A stretch of 12,729 nt of DNA from Lunasporangiospora selenospora (taxonomy: Eukaryota; Mortierellomycota; Mortierellomycetes; Mortierellales; Mortierellaceae). The notes below the pieces were generated by a model. That model worked only from the letters and a program-made list of their open reading frames with translations. It made no database searches and was not told the DNA's origin. The position numbers and the translations under genes were made by a program. This document shows positions 1 to 8,212 of this stretch, piece by piece; positions within the stretch are counted from its first letter, which is position 1, and every line of letters starts with the position of its first letter. The stretch covers positions 4,291 to 17,019 of the forward strand of contig JAABOA010000310.1 of the NCBI GenBank assembly GCA_015680635.1. Direction: 5' to 3'.

Positions 1-115
1 GCCTGTCGCCCATTCTTCTCAATCGTTGGTGTAAATTTTCCCACTCCTCTATTTCCTCTTTCTCTTCTTCGTCTCACCTTACTCAATCTTCCCTCAAGAT
101 CCTTTCCTCACCATC
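1..115 (+). promoter_or_regulatory. Pyrimidine-rich leader of the cysteine-rich secreted protein gene
   Basis: The stretch before the first start codon is almost continuous C and T with scattered CTTC and CTC runs, ending in CACCATC directly before ATG. CT-rich leaders of this kind are common just upstream of strongly expressed fungal genes. No TATA box is visible, so the core promoter is probably left of the window edge. I infer that this is mostly 5' untranslated sequence. Confidence 0.5.
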
Positions 116-511
116 ATGCGGTGCGACATCATAACTCTCCTTTTCGCAGCAAGTTTGTCCTATGTGTCTGCGTTCATGACCGAGTGTGTGCCGACTTCTT
201 GCCCACAGGCATGGGGCCCCTGTAACAAATGCGTCAACGTGGATGGAGTGCTCATGTCGCTGTCGCGCAAGATTTGCGGTGAATATTCGGTGCAGAAGTG
301 TCGAGCCATGTACGATGGCCATCAAGGCGGGCTTTGCGACGATAACTGTAACAGCTGCAGCTGTGGAGCCGATGGTATTATCAGCACAAAGATGGGGTGT
401 ATGCCTTATGACTATCAACAGTGTTTAAAGGCCCATGAGATGGGAACCTTTTGGTCCTGCTCTGGTGGCATTTGTGCCTGCACACCCACAGGCATCGCAT
501 TCAGGCCTTAA
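116..511 (+). CDS. Small secreted cysteine-rich protein, 131 aa
   Basis: A single uninterrupted exon of 131 codons. Residues 1-19 form a signal peptide: short polar start, hydrophobic core around residues 5-17 and a VSA end that suits signal peptidase cleavage near residue 19. The predicted mature chain of about 112 residues has 15 cysteines (24, 29, 36, 39, 54, 62, 74, 78, 81, 83, 95, 103, 115, 120, 122), including CNSCSC and CAC clusters. This pattern indicates a disulfide-rich extracellular protein. The count is odd, so one cysteine would be free or pair between chains. I see no membrane anchor after the signal and no N-glycosylation site. The ATG context (ACCATCATG) and CT-rich leader support the start. 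I do not recognise the family; small secreted proteins like this are often called effector-like, but nothing here shows such a role. Overlapping reading frames on both strands are shadows. Confidence 0.8.
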   Translation: MRCDIITLLFAASLSYVSAFMTECVPTSCPQAWGPCNKCVNVDGVLMSLSRKICGEYSVQKCRAMYDGHQGGLCDDNCNSCSCGADGIISTKMGCMPYDYQQCLKAHEMGTFWSCSGGICACTPTGIAFRP

Positions 512-517
512 GCCAGA

Positions 518-519
<2 letters not shown>

Positions 520-561
<42 letters not shown>
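520..561. repeat. (CT)n microsatellite in the 3' untranslated region
   Basis: About twenty uninterrupted TC dinucleotides begin nine bases after the stop codon of the cysteine-rich protein gene. The tract lies between stop codon and poly(A) signal, so it should be transcribed. It would be length-variable between strains. Confidence 0.95.
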
Positions 562-564
<3 letters not shown>

Positions 565-613
565 GTATTTCCTCTCCAGACAAGACTCAGCTCCTCTTCA
601 TATCCTCTCTTTT

Positions 614-619
614 AATAAA
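614..619 (+). terminator. Poly(A) signal of the cysteine-rich protein gene
   Basis: A perfect AATAAA lies 103 bases after the stop codon and is followed by an A-rich stretch at 623-635. Position and sequence fit 3' end formation of the upstream gene. Confidence 0.6.
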
Positions 620-2090
620 AATGAAGAAAAAAAAACGATGTAGTCGCCCAGGAAACACCCATCTCTTTAATTGTCTGCTCTGTGGCTCAAGATAGCGCAG
701 AAAGCCCAAGTACGACAGATGGCGACAGATCCTCAGCTCCTTTGTTTTTTCTACTGTCCTTTGTCAGTGAAAATATGCCATCTGACAAGAATGCCCAACA
801 GCAGAAAGATCTTTTCCAAGCGGGCTGTTTCTCAACTGTGCCAGTCACTCATGACCGAGCCAAAATGTCAAAAATAGCATTTTGGTAAGGTCGACTGTTC
901 TTTCCTTTGCTTTGTATCCACTGATGCTTGCTAGCACTGACAATTCGCCCTGAAATGATAGAGGAAAAGAAAAAAGTTCCAATGCCCCTTTACCCACCCT
1001 CTTGAACTATTCGATTGCGCACCAAGGCAAAGTACACTCATACATTCTGTCCTACCCAAAAGAATCACGAGAATAAACCAAGATGTTTCCGCTGTGATCT
1101 TGTGCCACCATTATGGTACCAAGACCCAATTATCCGAGGCGCTAGGACCATCTATCGCCCGCCCTCATAACTTCCTCCCAAACGTTTTTTTCCTGACTCT
1201 CCTTTAGAAGATGGAGATCACCGTAGAGTAGAAAGCTGGAATTGAAAAAGAAGGTAACACGAATAGTCCTGGCCTTGAGGGATAACCCCGAAGCTGCACC
1301 AGCATTCGGTGGTCTGGAGAGATGAAATCAAGCACAGGAGAGTGGGAAGTCAAGAGGAGAGAAAGAAGAGAAGACGAGATGAGGTGAGGGCACTGTGAAG
1401 ACTTGGTAAATTGTATTCAAAAAGAGTAGGTGAAGCTCTATTTGACGACATTATTGATAACGTTATTAGCCCTTCCCTCAGTCGAATCTAGCATCCCTTA
1501 TACAAGATTGGGTGGAACATGGCTTACTTAATTCTCACATTGGCTATCCCAAACCCATGGTTGCTTTCAGGGGGCTATAATCAGTTTTTCACATTATAGC
1601 AATCTCATTTTGATTTGCAGAACAGACTGGAATTAAAGAAAGATGAATTTACAAAACGAGGGGTATCTGACAGAACAGAGCCACGAACAGAGCCACGAGT
1701 AAATGCAAGTTAAAAGAATCACCTGCATTCATCACAGGACTGTACCTGAGTAGGGTTGATGGAAGGAAGCGTTTTGGGTGTGGAGATCTTTAAACGGAAG
1801 TCTCGTTAGTGAGAATGCATTTGGAGTAGTTCATTTGTATTAAGAATCTTGAAGGATGAGTGCGCTGAAGGTTGAAGCTTCACTTGGTCACATACTTTGT
1901 ATACTCTCATATGCTTCCTAGAGAGGAATGATTGTCATGCGGAAATCCAACTTGCTAGTGCTGGTCAAGAGCTCATCAAATAACAGTTGGTGAAGAAGAG
2001 TTTATAAGAAAAAGACATGGCAGAGCATAATACATGTTGGCCAGGAACTCTTTAATAGCGGTGTGAGCCACTTTTTAGGGCGCAATGTCC
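620..2090. other. Gene-poor stretch, no supportable gene
   Basis: No convincing reading frame. A short frame at 682-888 runs into a donor-like GTAAGG at 885, but it has no recognisable motif and a second frame is open over the same bases. Small structures present are an 8-bp perfect inverted repeat at 860-885 and two exact tandem copies of the 12-mer GAACAGAGCCAC at 1673-1696. Base composition is mixed, with frequent stops in all frames between about 900 and 2050. Confidence 0.6.
860..885. repeat. Short perfect inverted repeat
   Basis: CCAAAATG at 860-867 and CATTTTGG at 878-885 are exact reverse complements separated by ten bases. The stem is AT-rich and weak. No role is evident. Confidence 0.5.
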
Positions 2091-2170
2091 TTCTAGAGCA
2101 GCGCTTCTTTCTTTATTTCCACTCGAGCATACAGAGCAATAGAGAAAGGAAAACGTGGTGCAAAGCCTAG
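2091..2170 (+). repeat. Diverged copy of the hydrolase 3' untranslated segment
   Basis: This segment aligns by eye with 6130-6204, the 3' untranslated region of the hydrolase gene. Shared blocks in the same order are TCTAGAG, then TTTCTTTATTTCCAC, then C-CGA--ATACAGA-CAAT, then CAAAGCCTA. Within the central block the differences are transitions (T/C, G/A, C/T, G/A). No matching hydrolase coding sequence is visible upstream. It may be the tail of a lost gene copy or a small dispersed element. Confidence 0.55.
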
Positions 2171-2763
2171 GAATAGCCGACTCTGGTACCATATCCATCT
2201 TTCTGCGAACGCAGAAATGATCTAAACTGAGAAGAAGGGAAAGAGAGGGGGGATCGCCAGCTCGGATAATGACTGTGCTCACTCACTAGGGTCCAAGACG
2301 CACAGTTAGGTCTTGGGTTGCTGGTGGTTCTGGAGAAGGTGAGATTGTGGTGGTCGTGGGATTTTTGCCTGTCGAGGGATGCTCAGTGGATTATTGCGAT
2401 TCATTTTGAGGAACACGTACAATGGTGCTGATGGCCAATTTGGAATGGTCAGAGTTGCTGACTGAGGAAGATCGGCTTCGTCACTGTTCTCATTTCCGCC
2501 TAAATGCATTTGCGGCAACTACTGTAGAGTCTAGGCGCCAGGAATAAGAGCCCCATTGTTTCTCGAGCATGTTGAACCCCTTCCTGTGTAGCATCCGCTG
2601 GTCTCTCTCCGGTGCCCCCAATTTACAGTTTCATAAATACCTGCAATAATGAGCAAATCTTTCCCACGCGTTTTCATCTTTGTTCTCTCCCCAAACCCTA
2701 CCCTACACCTCGCCTTCCAAGTCATAGCTCGCACCTGACAACAAACAGAAAGTAAAGTGCTAA
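2171..2763. other. No supportable gene
   Basis: Three short minus-strand frames (2052-2282, 2306-2518, 2531-2734) lie end to end here. None carries a recognisable domain or signal peptide, and each is of a length expected by chance at this base composition. I see no promoter, repeat or RNA gene that stands out. Confidence 0.5.
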
Positions 2764-3273
2764 TGTCCTTTCATTCTTTCCTATAATCTGCGCGCCGACC
2801 ATAAACCTTTTAATGACAAGAAGAACATCTACGAAGCCCTTTTCGCTCACATACAGAAGTTTGGGACGCTGCTACATAAAAGGAAGAAAGAACGCGCAGA
2901 ATCGCTCAAGACTGCACGGACTTCAATCAGCATCCTCAAGGCGCGAGACGAGAGCGACGCCATCGGCGCAAAGGCGATAAAGGGGGAGTTCCAGTGATTA
3001 GTAGATTGTCAGGTCCCTGCAAGGACGTTGTGTTCTCCGAGGATTCAGATTTTATTGCACACGGCTCTACAATAACACTATGATTGTCTGTTGGAAGAGG
3101 GGGTATAGCCAAGGTTTTCGAATACATCAAAGGTGCGGTGCTGGACCATATAGGACTGTCGTCCACCAAACCCACTGCGCTGGCATGCGTGTCGACCAAT
3201 GAATACCACAAAACGACCCCATCGTTGAACATTATCATGAACTACAACATTACCAGGAATCTACCAGATGGAG

Positions 3274-3363
3274 GTATGACTTGCCATTGTGCTCATCTTG
3301 CCTCAATTCATTGCGGACTTGACCACACTAAAATGATCCCTTCTTGGTCCCTTTCTCTCATAG
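3274..3363 (+). other. Relic intron 1 of the decayed nuclease gene
   Basis: GTATGA at the left and CTCATAG at the right bound 90 bases. Joining the flanks in phase 1 turns the last G plus AC into a GAC codon and continues the protein as LPDG-D-VPSLVKE, which is consistent with the family. The in-phase join supports a former intron. Confidence 0.6.
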
Positions 3364-3642
3364 ACGTGCCGTCACTAGTGAAGGAATGCCTAGAAGAGTC
3401 TGCGTGTGGTCTGCGACAATAAGGGCGATGTTGACTTTACTGCTGCTACCCTCGTGTTCAAACTGATGACTCAAGAGATTGCTGCTCTATCGGACGCATC
3501 AACTCTTTTCCGCCACTATAGTCGACGTCAGTGACGTCCTTGATAGCCTCCTCTATTCTTTCCCTGCCTTACGACGTGCTCTGTCGGTCGTACAGACTGG
3601 TAAGGATAAACACGGTAAAGTCAAGGTGCAGAAGCGCGAGAG

Positions 3643-3741
3643 GTAATACATCAGATTCTATTGGCGTTTCTCTTATGATCTTTTTTTCCCCATCGCTTGT
3701 AAATGGTCTGACTCGTTTCGCATTCTATGATATGCTCGCAG
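3643..3741 (+). other. Relic intron 2 of the decayed nuclease gene
   Basis: GTAATA at the left, a CTGAC branch-site match near 3708, and GCTCGCAG at the right bound 99 bases with a T-rich middle. It interrupts the third open segment of the decayed gene. Coding beyond it is too damaged to verify the phase. Confidence 0.5.
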
Positions 3742-3960
3742 CGACGTCAAACCCGATCGGCAGGGCAAGGCACCGTCTGATCGACCAACCAGCTAACCAA
3801 CCTACAACAACTATACCCGTTATTCATAGAAGGAGCATCCAGAAGCCATAGAGCACGACCATCCATCAATTTACAGGCGGTACAAATGCTGACCGTACAC
3901 GACCGCGTAAGAGGTGCAGCAGCGTTACACTTCGACGCCTCTACTTTGCTACGACTCTCG

Positions 3961-4523
3961 ATGGGATGGATGGATGGACTTTGACATACCTAATGCAGCT
4001 TTAGCGCCTCTTTTTTTGGGCCATTGAGGGCGTACAAAGATATAACAGGCCATTGATTTCTGGGCACACCGGTAAAAAGAATGCCGTAGCCGAACTGCGC
4101 CCTTTGGCCCAATGCTAATAAAAATACTCTTCAAGCACTGCGCAAATTTGGCATCAGCCACCCTCCATTTTTAGCACGTTCGCTGCTTTTCACATAAGGA
4201 TTTGTCAATGCACACATCAAAGCACTAGCGCACGCACTTTCTACAAGGAGAGTACACAAAAAGCCCATAATCCGATTGGACTTTGCTAGCAAAGGTCTCA
4301 AATTCCTTTCTCTTTTCTCCCGGATAACCTTCCGTGAAGACAACAGATCAGTTTGCGCTCTAACTAAATACGGCAAGATTTTACCCTGTGCCATGATATA
4401 ATGATAGACCCTAGAAGTCTGCTGATTGTAAGACATTTTTTTAGCTCAATGGCTGTTGGCGATGGCTCAGTAACAACGTTGTGACGACTCGTGCTGTTTC
4501 GTTGACGAAAGGAAAAAAAACCA
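3961..4523. other. No supportable gene; upstream region of the hydrolase gene
   Basis: Two overlapping minus-strand frames (3949-4161 and 4131-4436, the latter with ATG after an A-run) are open but have no recognisable features and are compatible with chance. The right end is expected to hold upstream control sites for the hydrolase gene, but I see no clear operator-like repeat. Confidence 0.5.
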
Positions 4524-4532
4524 CATAAAAGG
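4524..4532 (+). promoter_or_regulatory. TATA-like box of the hydrolase gene
   Basis: CATAAAAGG lies 134 bases upstream of the start codon, preceded by an A-run and followed by a pyrimidine-rich leader (about 4560-4660) ending in CTAAAAAAATG. Spacing allows transcription to begin near 4555-4565, leaving a leader of about 100 bases. It is one base off the usual TATAAAAG. Confidence 0.5.
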
Positions 4533-4665
4533 CGAGCTCTATTCCGTCAAAACAGTATCCCTGCACTTCACTTCAATCGCGCTCAGCTAACTACCTCGCT
4601 TGACACCCTCTTATTCATCTTCTCCCCTCCTCTTCCCCTTCATACCCATCCTTTGTTCTAAAAAA

Positions 4666-6071
4666 ATGAAGGCGGTCAAAACTTGCCTCTTTCTGATCTG
4701 CGCTAGTGCTTGTCTGGTAAGAGACGACTCATGACAAGGGATAATGCCGCTATCAAAAAGTTCCTCACCTAACATTGTTTATAGGCTGTAGTTGTGCCTG
4801 ACTTGCGCATTAGGGCTCAAAATGATCCTACTCCTGATCCAAAAGATCCCATGTATCAGCTTAATGGTGACCCTGACTTCCACTACGAGCTTCTCCGCGT
4901 CTTGGGGCTTGCGCCATACCAAGGCTCTGATATTGGCGAAGTTCTCGTCGCTTCAAATCAAATCAAGACGGGCAACATGTCAGATTTCTCCATGGCCTTC
5001 GATGAGCTTGCTACTCGCGTGGATGGGATTGCGAAAAACATAGATTCAAGCAAACACCCGGTCTCTGCACGCAATGCCTTCTTCAAGGCTGCAACCTACT
5101 ATCGCTCGGCAGATTTTTTCCTACACGGCAACTGGTCCGATCCCCGGATTAATTCGCTCTGGGCAAAACACAGGGTTGTCATCGATGCTGCTCTAGCATT
5201 GCTACCCGTTCCAGGAAAACGAGTTAATTTGCCCTCCACGGATGGCAAGTTTACAGTCCCGGCAATCTTCTTTGGCAGCGGCTCGTCAGAGCCAAGACCA
5301 ACCATCATCATGTGCAACGGTTACGATGGCGCCCAAGAAGAATTGTACCACGTCTTTGCCCAAGCAGCGCTGGAGAGGGGTATCAACATCATCACATACG
5401 AAGGACCTGGGCAGCCCACTGTCCGTAGAGAACAGAATATCGGCTTCATCCCAGATTGGGAAAAGGCCGCAAGTCCAGTAATCGACTATGCCCTCACCCT
5501 TTCGGAGGTTAAACCTGACTCTATCGCACTGTTGGGATACTCTCTTGGAGGTTACCTTGCAACGAGAGTGGCCGCTTTTGACCATCGCGTCGCAGCCGTT
5601 ATTGCAATTGACGGCATCTACGACTACGGCAAGACGTTGACCGACCCGCTCGGCCCCGAAATGATGCAGCTGTTCAAGGACGGCAAGAAGGAGATTTTCG
5701 ACGACATCATCATTAATCATATTATCGCCAACCAGAGCATTCCTACATCCGCGCGCTGGGCTCTGCAGCAAGGACTTTGGTCATTCATTACCCATAGCCC
5801 ATTCGAGTACTACACCCTTTCACAGGCATACAGCATGGTTGGCTTGACAGACAAAGTCCAGGTGCCAGTTTTTGTTGGAGATGCCGAGTCTGATATCTAC
5901 TTCCCTGGCCAGGCCAAGGCCCTTGCAGCGCACCTTGGGGACAAGGCAACCCTTTTTGAATTCAAGGGCAGTGAAGGTGCCGGGGCGCATTGTGCGGTCG
6001 GTGCAAATGTGTATTTGAATCAGGTTATCCTGGACTGGTTTGACGAAGTTTTGAAAAAAGCTGGAAAATAG
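4666..6071 (+). CDS. Secreted alpha/beta hydrolase, 2,6-dihydropseudooxynicotine hydrolase/Ayg1-like, 445 aa
   Basis: Two exons, 4666-4716 and 4785-6071, join in phase 0. Exon 1 gives residues 1-17, and with the first residues of exon 2 forms a signal peptide (MKAVKTCLFLICASACLAVV). Without exon 1 the frame has only a GTG near its start, so the spliced start is preferred. Catalytic features of the alpha/beta-hydrolase fold are in order: NGYDG at about 195-199 near the oxyanion hole, EGPGQ at about 223-227, nucleophile elbow GYSLGG with Ser about 270, acid Asp about 387 in ESDIYFPG, and His about 419 in GAGAHC. EGPGQ and the long helical N-terminal half suit the subgroup that includes 2,6-dihydropseudooxynicotine hydrolase and the fungal pigment hydrolase Ayg1, which cleave carbon-carbon bonds in diketo-type substrates. 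The substrate here is unknown. Possible N-glycosylation sites NMS, NWS and NQS (about 81, 133, 333) fit secretion. Length is near the family norm and no catalytic residue is missing. Confidence 0.9.
4717..4784 (+). other. Intron of the hydrolase gene
   Basis: 68 bases, donor GTAAGA, a perfect CTAAC branch site at 4769-4773 and acceptor TTATAG eleven bases further. The phase-0 junction falls inside the signal peptide. It contains in-frame stops, so it must be removed to join the signal-peptide start to the hydrolase body. Confidence 0.85.
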
Positions 6072-6129
6072 ATGTCAGTATTCCGCGTTACTCGGCATAG
6101 ACAGTACACTGAAACCACCTAAATATTCT

Positions 6130-6204
6130 TTCTAGAGTTCTTGTAGTCTTTCTTTATTTCCACCCGAATATACAGAACAATAAAAAAAAAATACAAAGCC
6201 TACA
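6130..6204 (+). repeat. 3' untranslated segment with a second copy near 2091
   Basis: Partner of the 2091-2170 segment, same orientation. It includes the poly(A) signal of the hydrolase gene, where the other copy reads CAATAGAGAAAGG in place of AATAAA followed by an A-run. Confidence 0.55.
6179..6184 (+). terminator. Poly(A) signal of the hydrolase gene
   Basis: AATAAA followed by an uninterrupted A-run, 108 bases after the stop codon. Position fits 3' end formation of the hydrolase transcript. Confidence 0.6.
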
Positions 6205-6395
6205 CCCAAATCGTTAAATGGCACAGAACCAAAAATCAGAATAAACTACTTGTCAAAGGAACGAGCAGCCGCGCGATTGGTTAATCCGTAAATCTAATCC
6301 AAATAAATCGATTTAATGGGTTCTGTGTTATTCACAATTTGTCGTACTTTTCAAATGAAAGATACGGCAAATACAAATTTTGGGTGTAGGTATGA

Positions 6396-6786
6396 GTGTC
6401 ACATCTTTCTTGCGCGCACTCCGCCGAAACACCCCTCTGCCCTGTTGTACGCTCCGCAAACTATGTTTATCGCCTAGTAGACGCTCGTCTCTCTGTCCTT
6501 CATCCTACCAACCCTGACCTCCCATATAATCCACGTGTGCGCTTCATCAAGTACTCTGAAAGGCACATTACCTCGTAGAGATTTAGCAAACACATCATGG
6601 ATGTGCTGTCCCATTTCCGTATCTCTCTTGGTGCAAAGGCCTCCAAGGCTTCTGCATCAGGGTTCCAAAAGAGCTGCCAAGATGGGTATCAGTGTCGATG
6701 ACGCTATTGCCTCTATTTTCTCGAGGTTCTATCGACTCTACTCTCGAGCGACACTTAGTCCAGTTTTTTTTAAATATCATTTTTAG
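6396..6786 (+). pseudogene. Probable decayed coding fragment, family unknown
   Basis: One frame stays open from 6396 to 6575 (about 60 residues, ending PYNPRVRFIKYSERHITS). It meets TAG at 6576 and then continues in the same frame for 40 more codons (HIMDVLSHFRISLGAKASK) to TGA at 6699. From 6682 another frame takes over (MGISVDDAIASIFSRFYRL) to TAG at 6784. The residues look protein-like in each segment, so a gene broken by one nonsense change and one frameshift explains it better than three chance frames. There is no start codon; the left end is GTG directly after an in-frame TGA. I do not recognise the protein. Confidence 0.35.
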
Positions 6787-6810
6787 GCTGTTCTATGGAG
6801 CCACAGGAAG

Positions 6811-6919
6811 GGTTGCTGCTCAATAATCTGTCTAATAGAAGCTTTCTCTTCTCCAAATCAATCTACTATAGAAAGAGTTGATTGAAACAGCAACCTCCAC
6901 TTGTTAAAAGTATTAGACA
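6811..6919. repeat. Two crossing perfect inverted repeats (pseudoknot order)
   Basis: GGTTGCTG (6811-6818) is complementary to CAGCAACC (6888-6895), and TGTCTAATA (6829-6837) is complementary to TATTAGACA (6911-6919). The pairs cross (A B A' B'). Shorter pairs lie inside: CTTTCT 6842-6847 with AGAAAG 6870-6875, and TCAATC 6858-6863 with GATTGA 6880-6885. No gene overlaps. If transcribed it could form a pseudoknot; chance is possible. Confidence 0.45.
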
Positions 6920-7392
6920 AATGAAACGGATGTCCTTTTCTTTTTTCTTTCTTCATTTTTATAAATCCATTTTCTTCAAAGTGTCAGTTTCATTCCATGG
7001 GAAATCTGGGTTAATATTATTATATTCACGCAGTAAGTAATAGCACCAGAACTTTAATGAAAGGAGGAAAAGAACAAAATAAAAAAATGCAGGGGGTTTG
7101 TGGGAGCAAGCCAAGTGGACGACACCGATGTTTCTTAATCTTGAACCGACGAGCCAAATGGAGAGTATTTGACACCTGGATTGTAACTGGCAGTCTGTGT
7201 TCCAGGACCAGTCTAGATCATTGAACTCATTCTACTTCTTTGTTGTTATCGCAATTATCTCAACAGGCTATCAGAGGATCTATACGTTTAAGTAATGATA
7301 CTCTGACTTGTATAGTCTTTAATTATGATAATAAAGATGATCGAGTTGAACTAGAATTCTGGAGTTCATAGCCAATCTCAGACTAGGACGCA
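6920..7392. other. AT-rich stretch, nothing supportable
   Basis: Frequent stops in all frames, T-runs and short A-runs. No gene, tRNA-like arms or strong repeat seen. Confidence 0.5.
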
Positions 7393-7602
7393 ATGGTGGT
7401 CTGTGTGAGATCAGCCGTCGAGCTCTTCCTGCTGGATGATATCCAATCGCAATCTCGTAGGAAAAAAATAAAAATAAGAATAAAAACCCGTTTAGATTTG
7501 GTCTGTCTGAAGCATCTACTTACAGAGGAGGACCGCGTAATTGCCACTGCAAATGCTCCAGGACAGAGTATACCCATTTCGATACTTTACACTACCGCCT
7601 AA
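7393..7602 (+). CDS. Doubtful 69-codon reading frame
   Basis: An ATG-started frame with a hydrophobic-acidic start (VELFLLDD), a lysine/arginine-rich middle encoded by an A-rich stretch (KKIKIRIK), and a more ordinary tail (LLTEEDRVIATANAPGQ). A minus-strand frame of similar length covers the same bases. No signal peptide, domain or leader is evident. It could be a relic exon or chance. Confidence 0.15.
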   Translation: MVVCVRSAVELFLLDDIQSQSRRKKIKIRIKTRLDLVCLKHLLTEEDRVIATANAPGQSIPISILYTTA

Positions 7603-7677
7603 ACGACAAGCACTCTCGATCTTGCTTTGTGGACAAGGCGATGTATGAAATTTCCTTAGACTTGACTTCGTCTCGCC

Positions 7678-7685
7678 TATAAAAG
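7678..7685 (+). promoter_or_regulatory. Perfect TATA box without an evident gene
   Basis: TATAAAAG, the strongest TATA match in the window, in CGCCTATAAAAGGGTC. Within the next 250 bases the first ATG codons run into stops almost at once, so no protein gene follows directly. It could be the promoter of a lost gene or of a non-coding transcript, or a chance match. Confidence 0.35.
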
Positions 7686-7942
7686 GGTCATTGGTGTCAA
7701 AGTGGCTGACTGAACGATCTTACTGGAGCGACTTCAAGTAACAAGTTTGCAATTATTCGTTGTTTGGGCAGCCAACTAGATCAAGCCTATGGAATTAATG
7801 GCATAGTGTTAAGCTGGGATACTCTTCAAGGAGAAGGTTCCCTGGAGTTGCCAGTAAAGTGCCTTGAGACTCTTTCGCCCATTCTCGAGCCAAATTAGGG
7901 GATTAGTCTGCCGACCATCAACTTGTTCTCGTAGTTCGAAGA

Positions 7943-7963
7943 ATGAGTGCTCTCGGCACTCAT
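7943..7963. repeat. Perfect 8-bp hairpin
   Basis: ATGAGTGC (7943-7950), loop TCTCG, GCACTCAT (7956-7963). A stable stem-loop in a gene-less stretch. Its position mid-region, with no coding end before it, does not suggest a terminator. Confidence 0.6.
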
Positions 7964-8140
7964 GACTGACACTACCCACTCTCCATGAGCCATATCTGAT
8001 GCAGTTTCTGTCCTATCAGTGCCGACTGCCTCAGTATATGATAGCTCGATTCTATTTCAAGAGACTTTTCTAGGTAAACAAAGTCATAAAGCAGACTCTC
8101 ATGACAATCATGTCCTGGATCCTCTTGACCAGCGCTCATC

Positions 8141-8160
8141 GATAGTTTCTATAAACTATC
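8141..8160. repeat. Perfect 8-bp hairpin
   Basis: GATAGTTT (8141-8148), loop CTAT, AAACTATC (8153-8160). Second of three tight palindromes within 330 bases. Confidence 0.55.
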
Positions 8161-8212
8161 TGAAGCCGCTCAAACTGAACTTGGATCTTGGTTCCTTAGG
8201 GTATCAGATATC

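Larger units (their letters stand above)
2764..3960 (+). pseudogene. Decayed XPG/FEN1-like (PIN-domain) nuclease gene
   Basis: Read in order on the plus strand, with frame changes. 2764-2994 is open and encodes a lysine/arginine-rich helical stretch (residues such as HKRKKERAESLKTAR) ending in an ARDESDA acidic patch, then TGA at 2995. 3012-3080 encodes KDVVFSEDSDFIAHG, which matches the XPG-I signature carrying the D-x-D metal-binding pair. TGA at 3081 sits where the family would have Trp. 3084-3273 continues in the same frame through LSSTKPTALACVSTNEY, which resembles the helix-hairpin region after the XPG-I domain. After an intron the frame resumes as DVPSLVKECLEE, shifts by one base near 3396-3405, continues as DFTAATLVFKLMTQE to TGA 3532, shifts again at about 3521 (DVLDSLLYSFPALRR), and reaches a second intron at 3643. 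Beyond 3742 it degrades with several stops. Intact family members cleave structured DNA. The N-terminal part looks partly deleted and no start codon is identifiable. The family call rests on motif memory, not a search. Confidence 0.7.

Noticed and set aside
435-695. Plus-strand frame through the CT microsatellite (Ser-Leu repeats)
   Set aside because: It overlaps the end of the intact cysteine-rich gene in another frame and is kept open only by the dinucleotide repeat.
2052-2734. Three consecutive short minus-strand frames as one spliced gene
   Set aside because: No convincing donor/acceptor pairs join them, and no motif or signal peptide is present.
3949-4436. Two overlapping minus-strand frames divergent from the hydrolase gene
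   Set aside because: Length compatible with chance, no recognisable protein features, and the left one overlaps the end of the decayed nuclease gene.
5286-5771. 161-codon minus-strand frame
   Set aside because: It lies wholly inside the hydrolase coding exon, whose catalytic motifs are on the plus strand; a codon-bias shadow.
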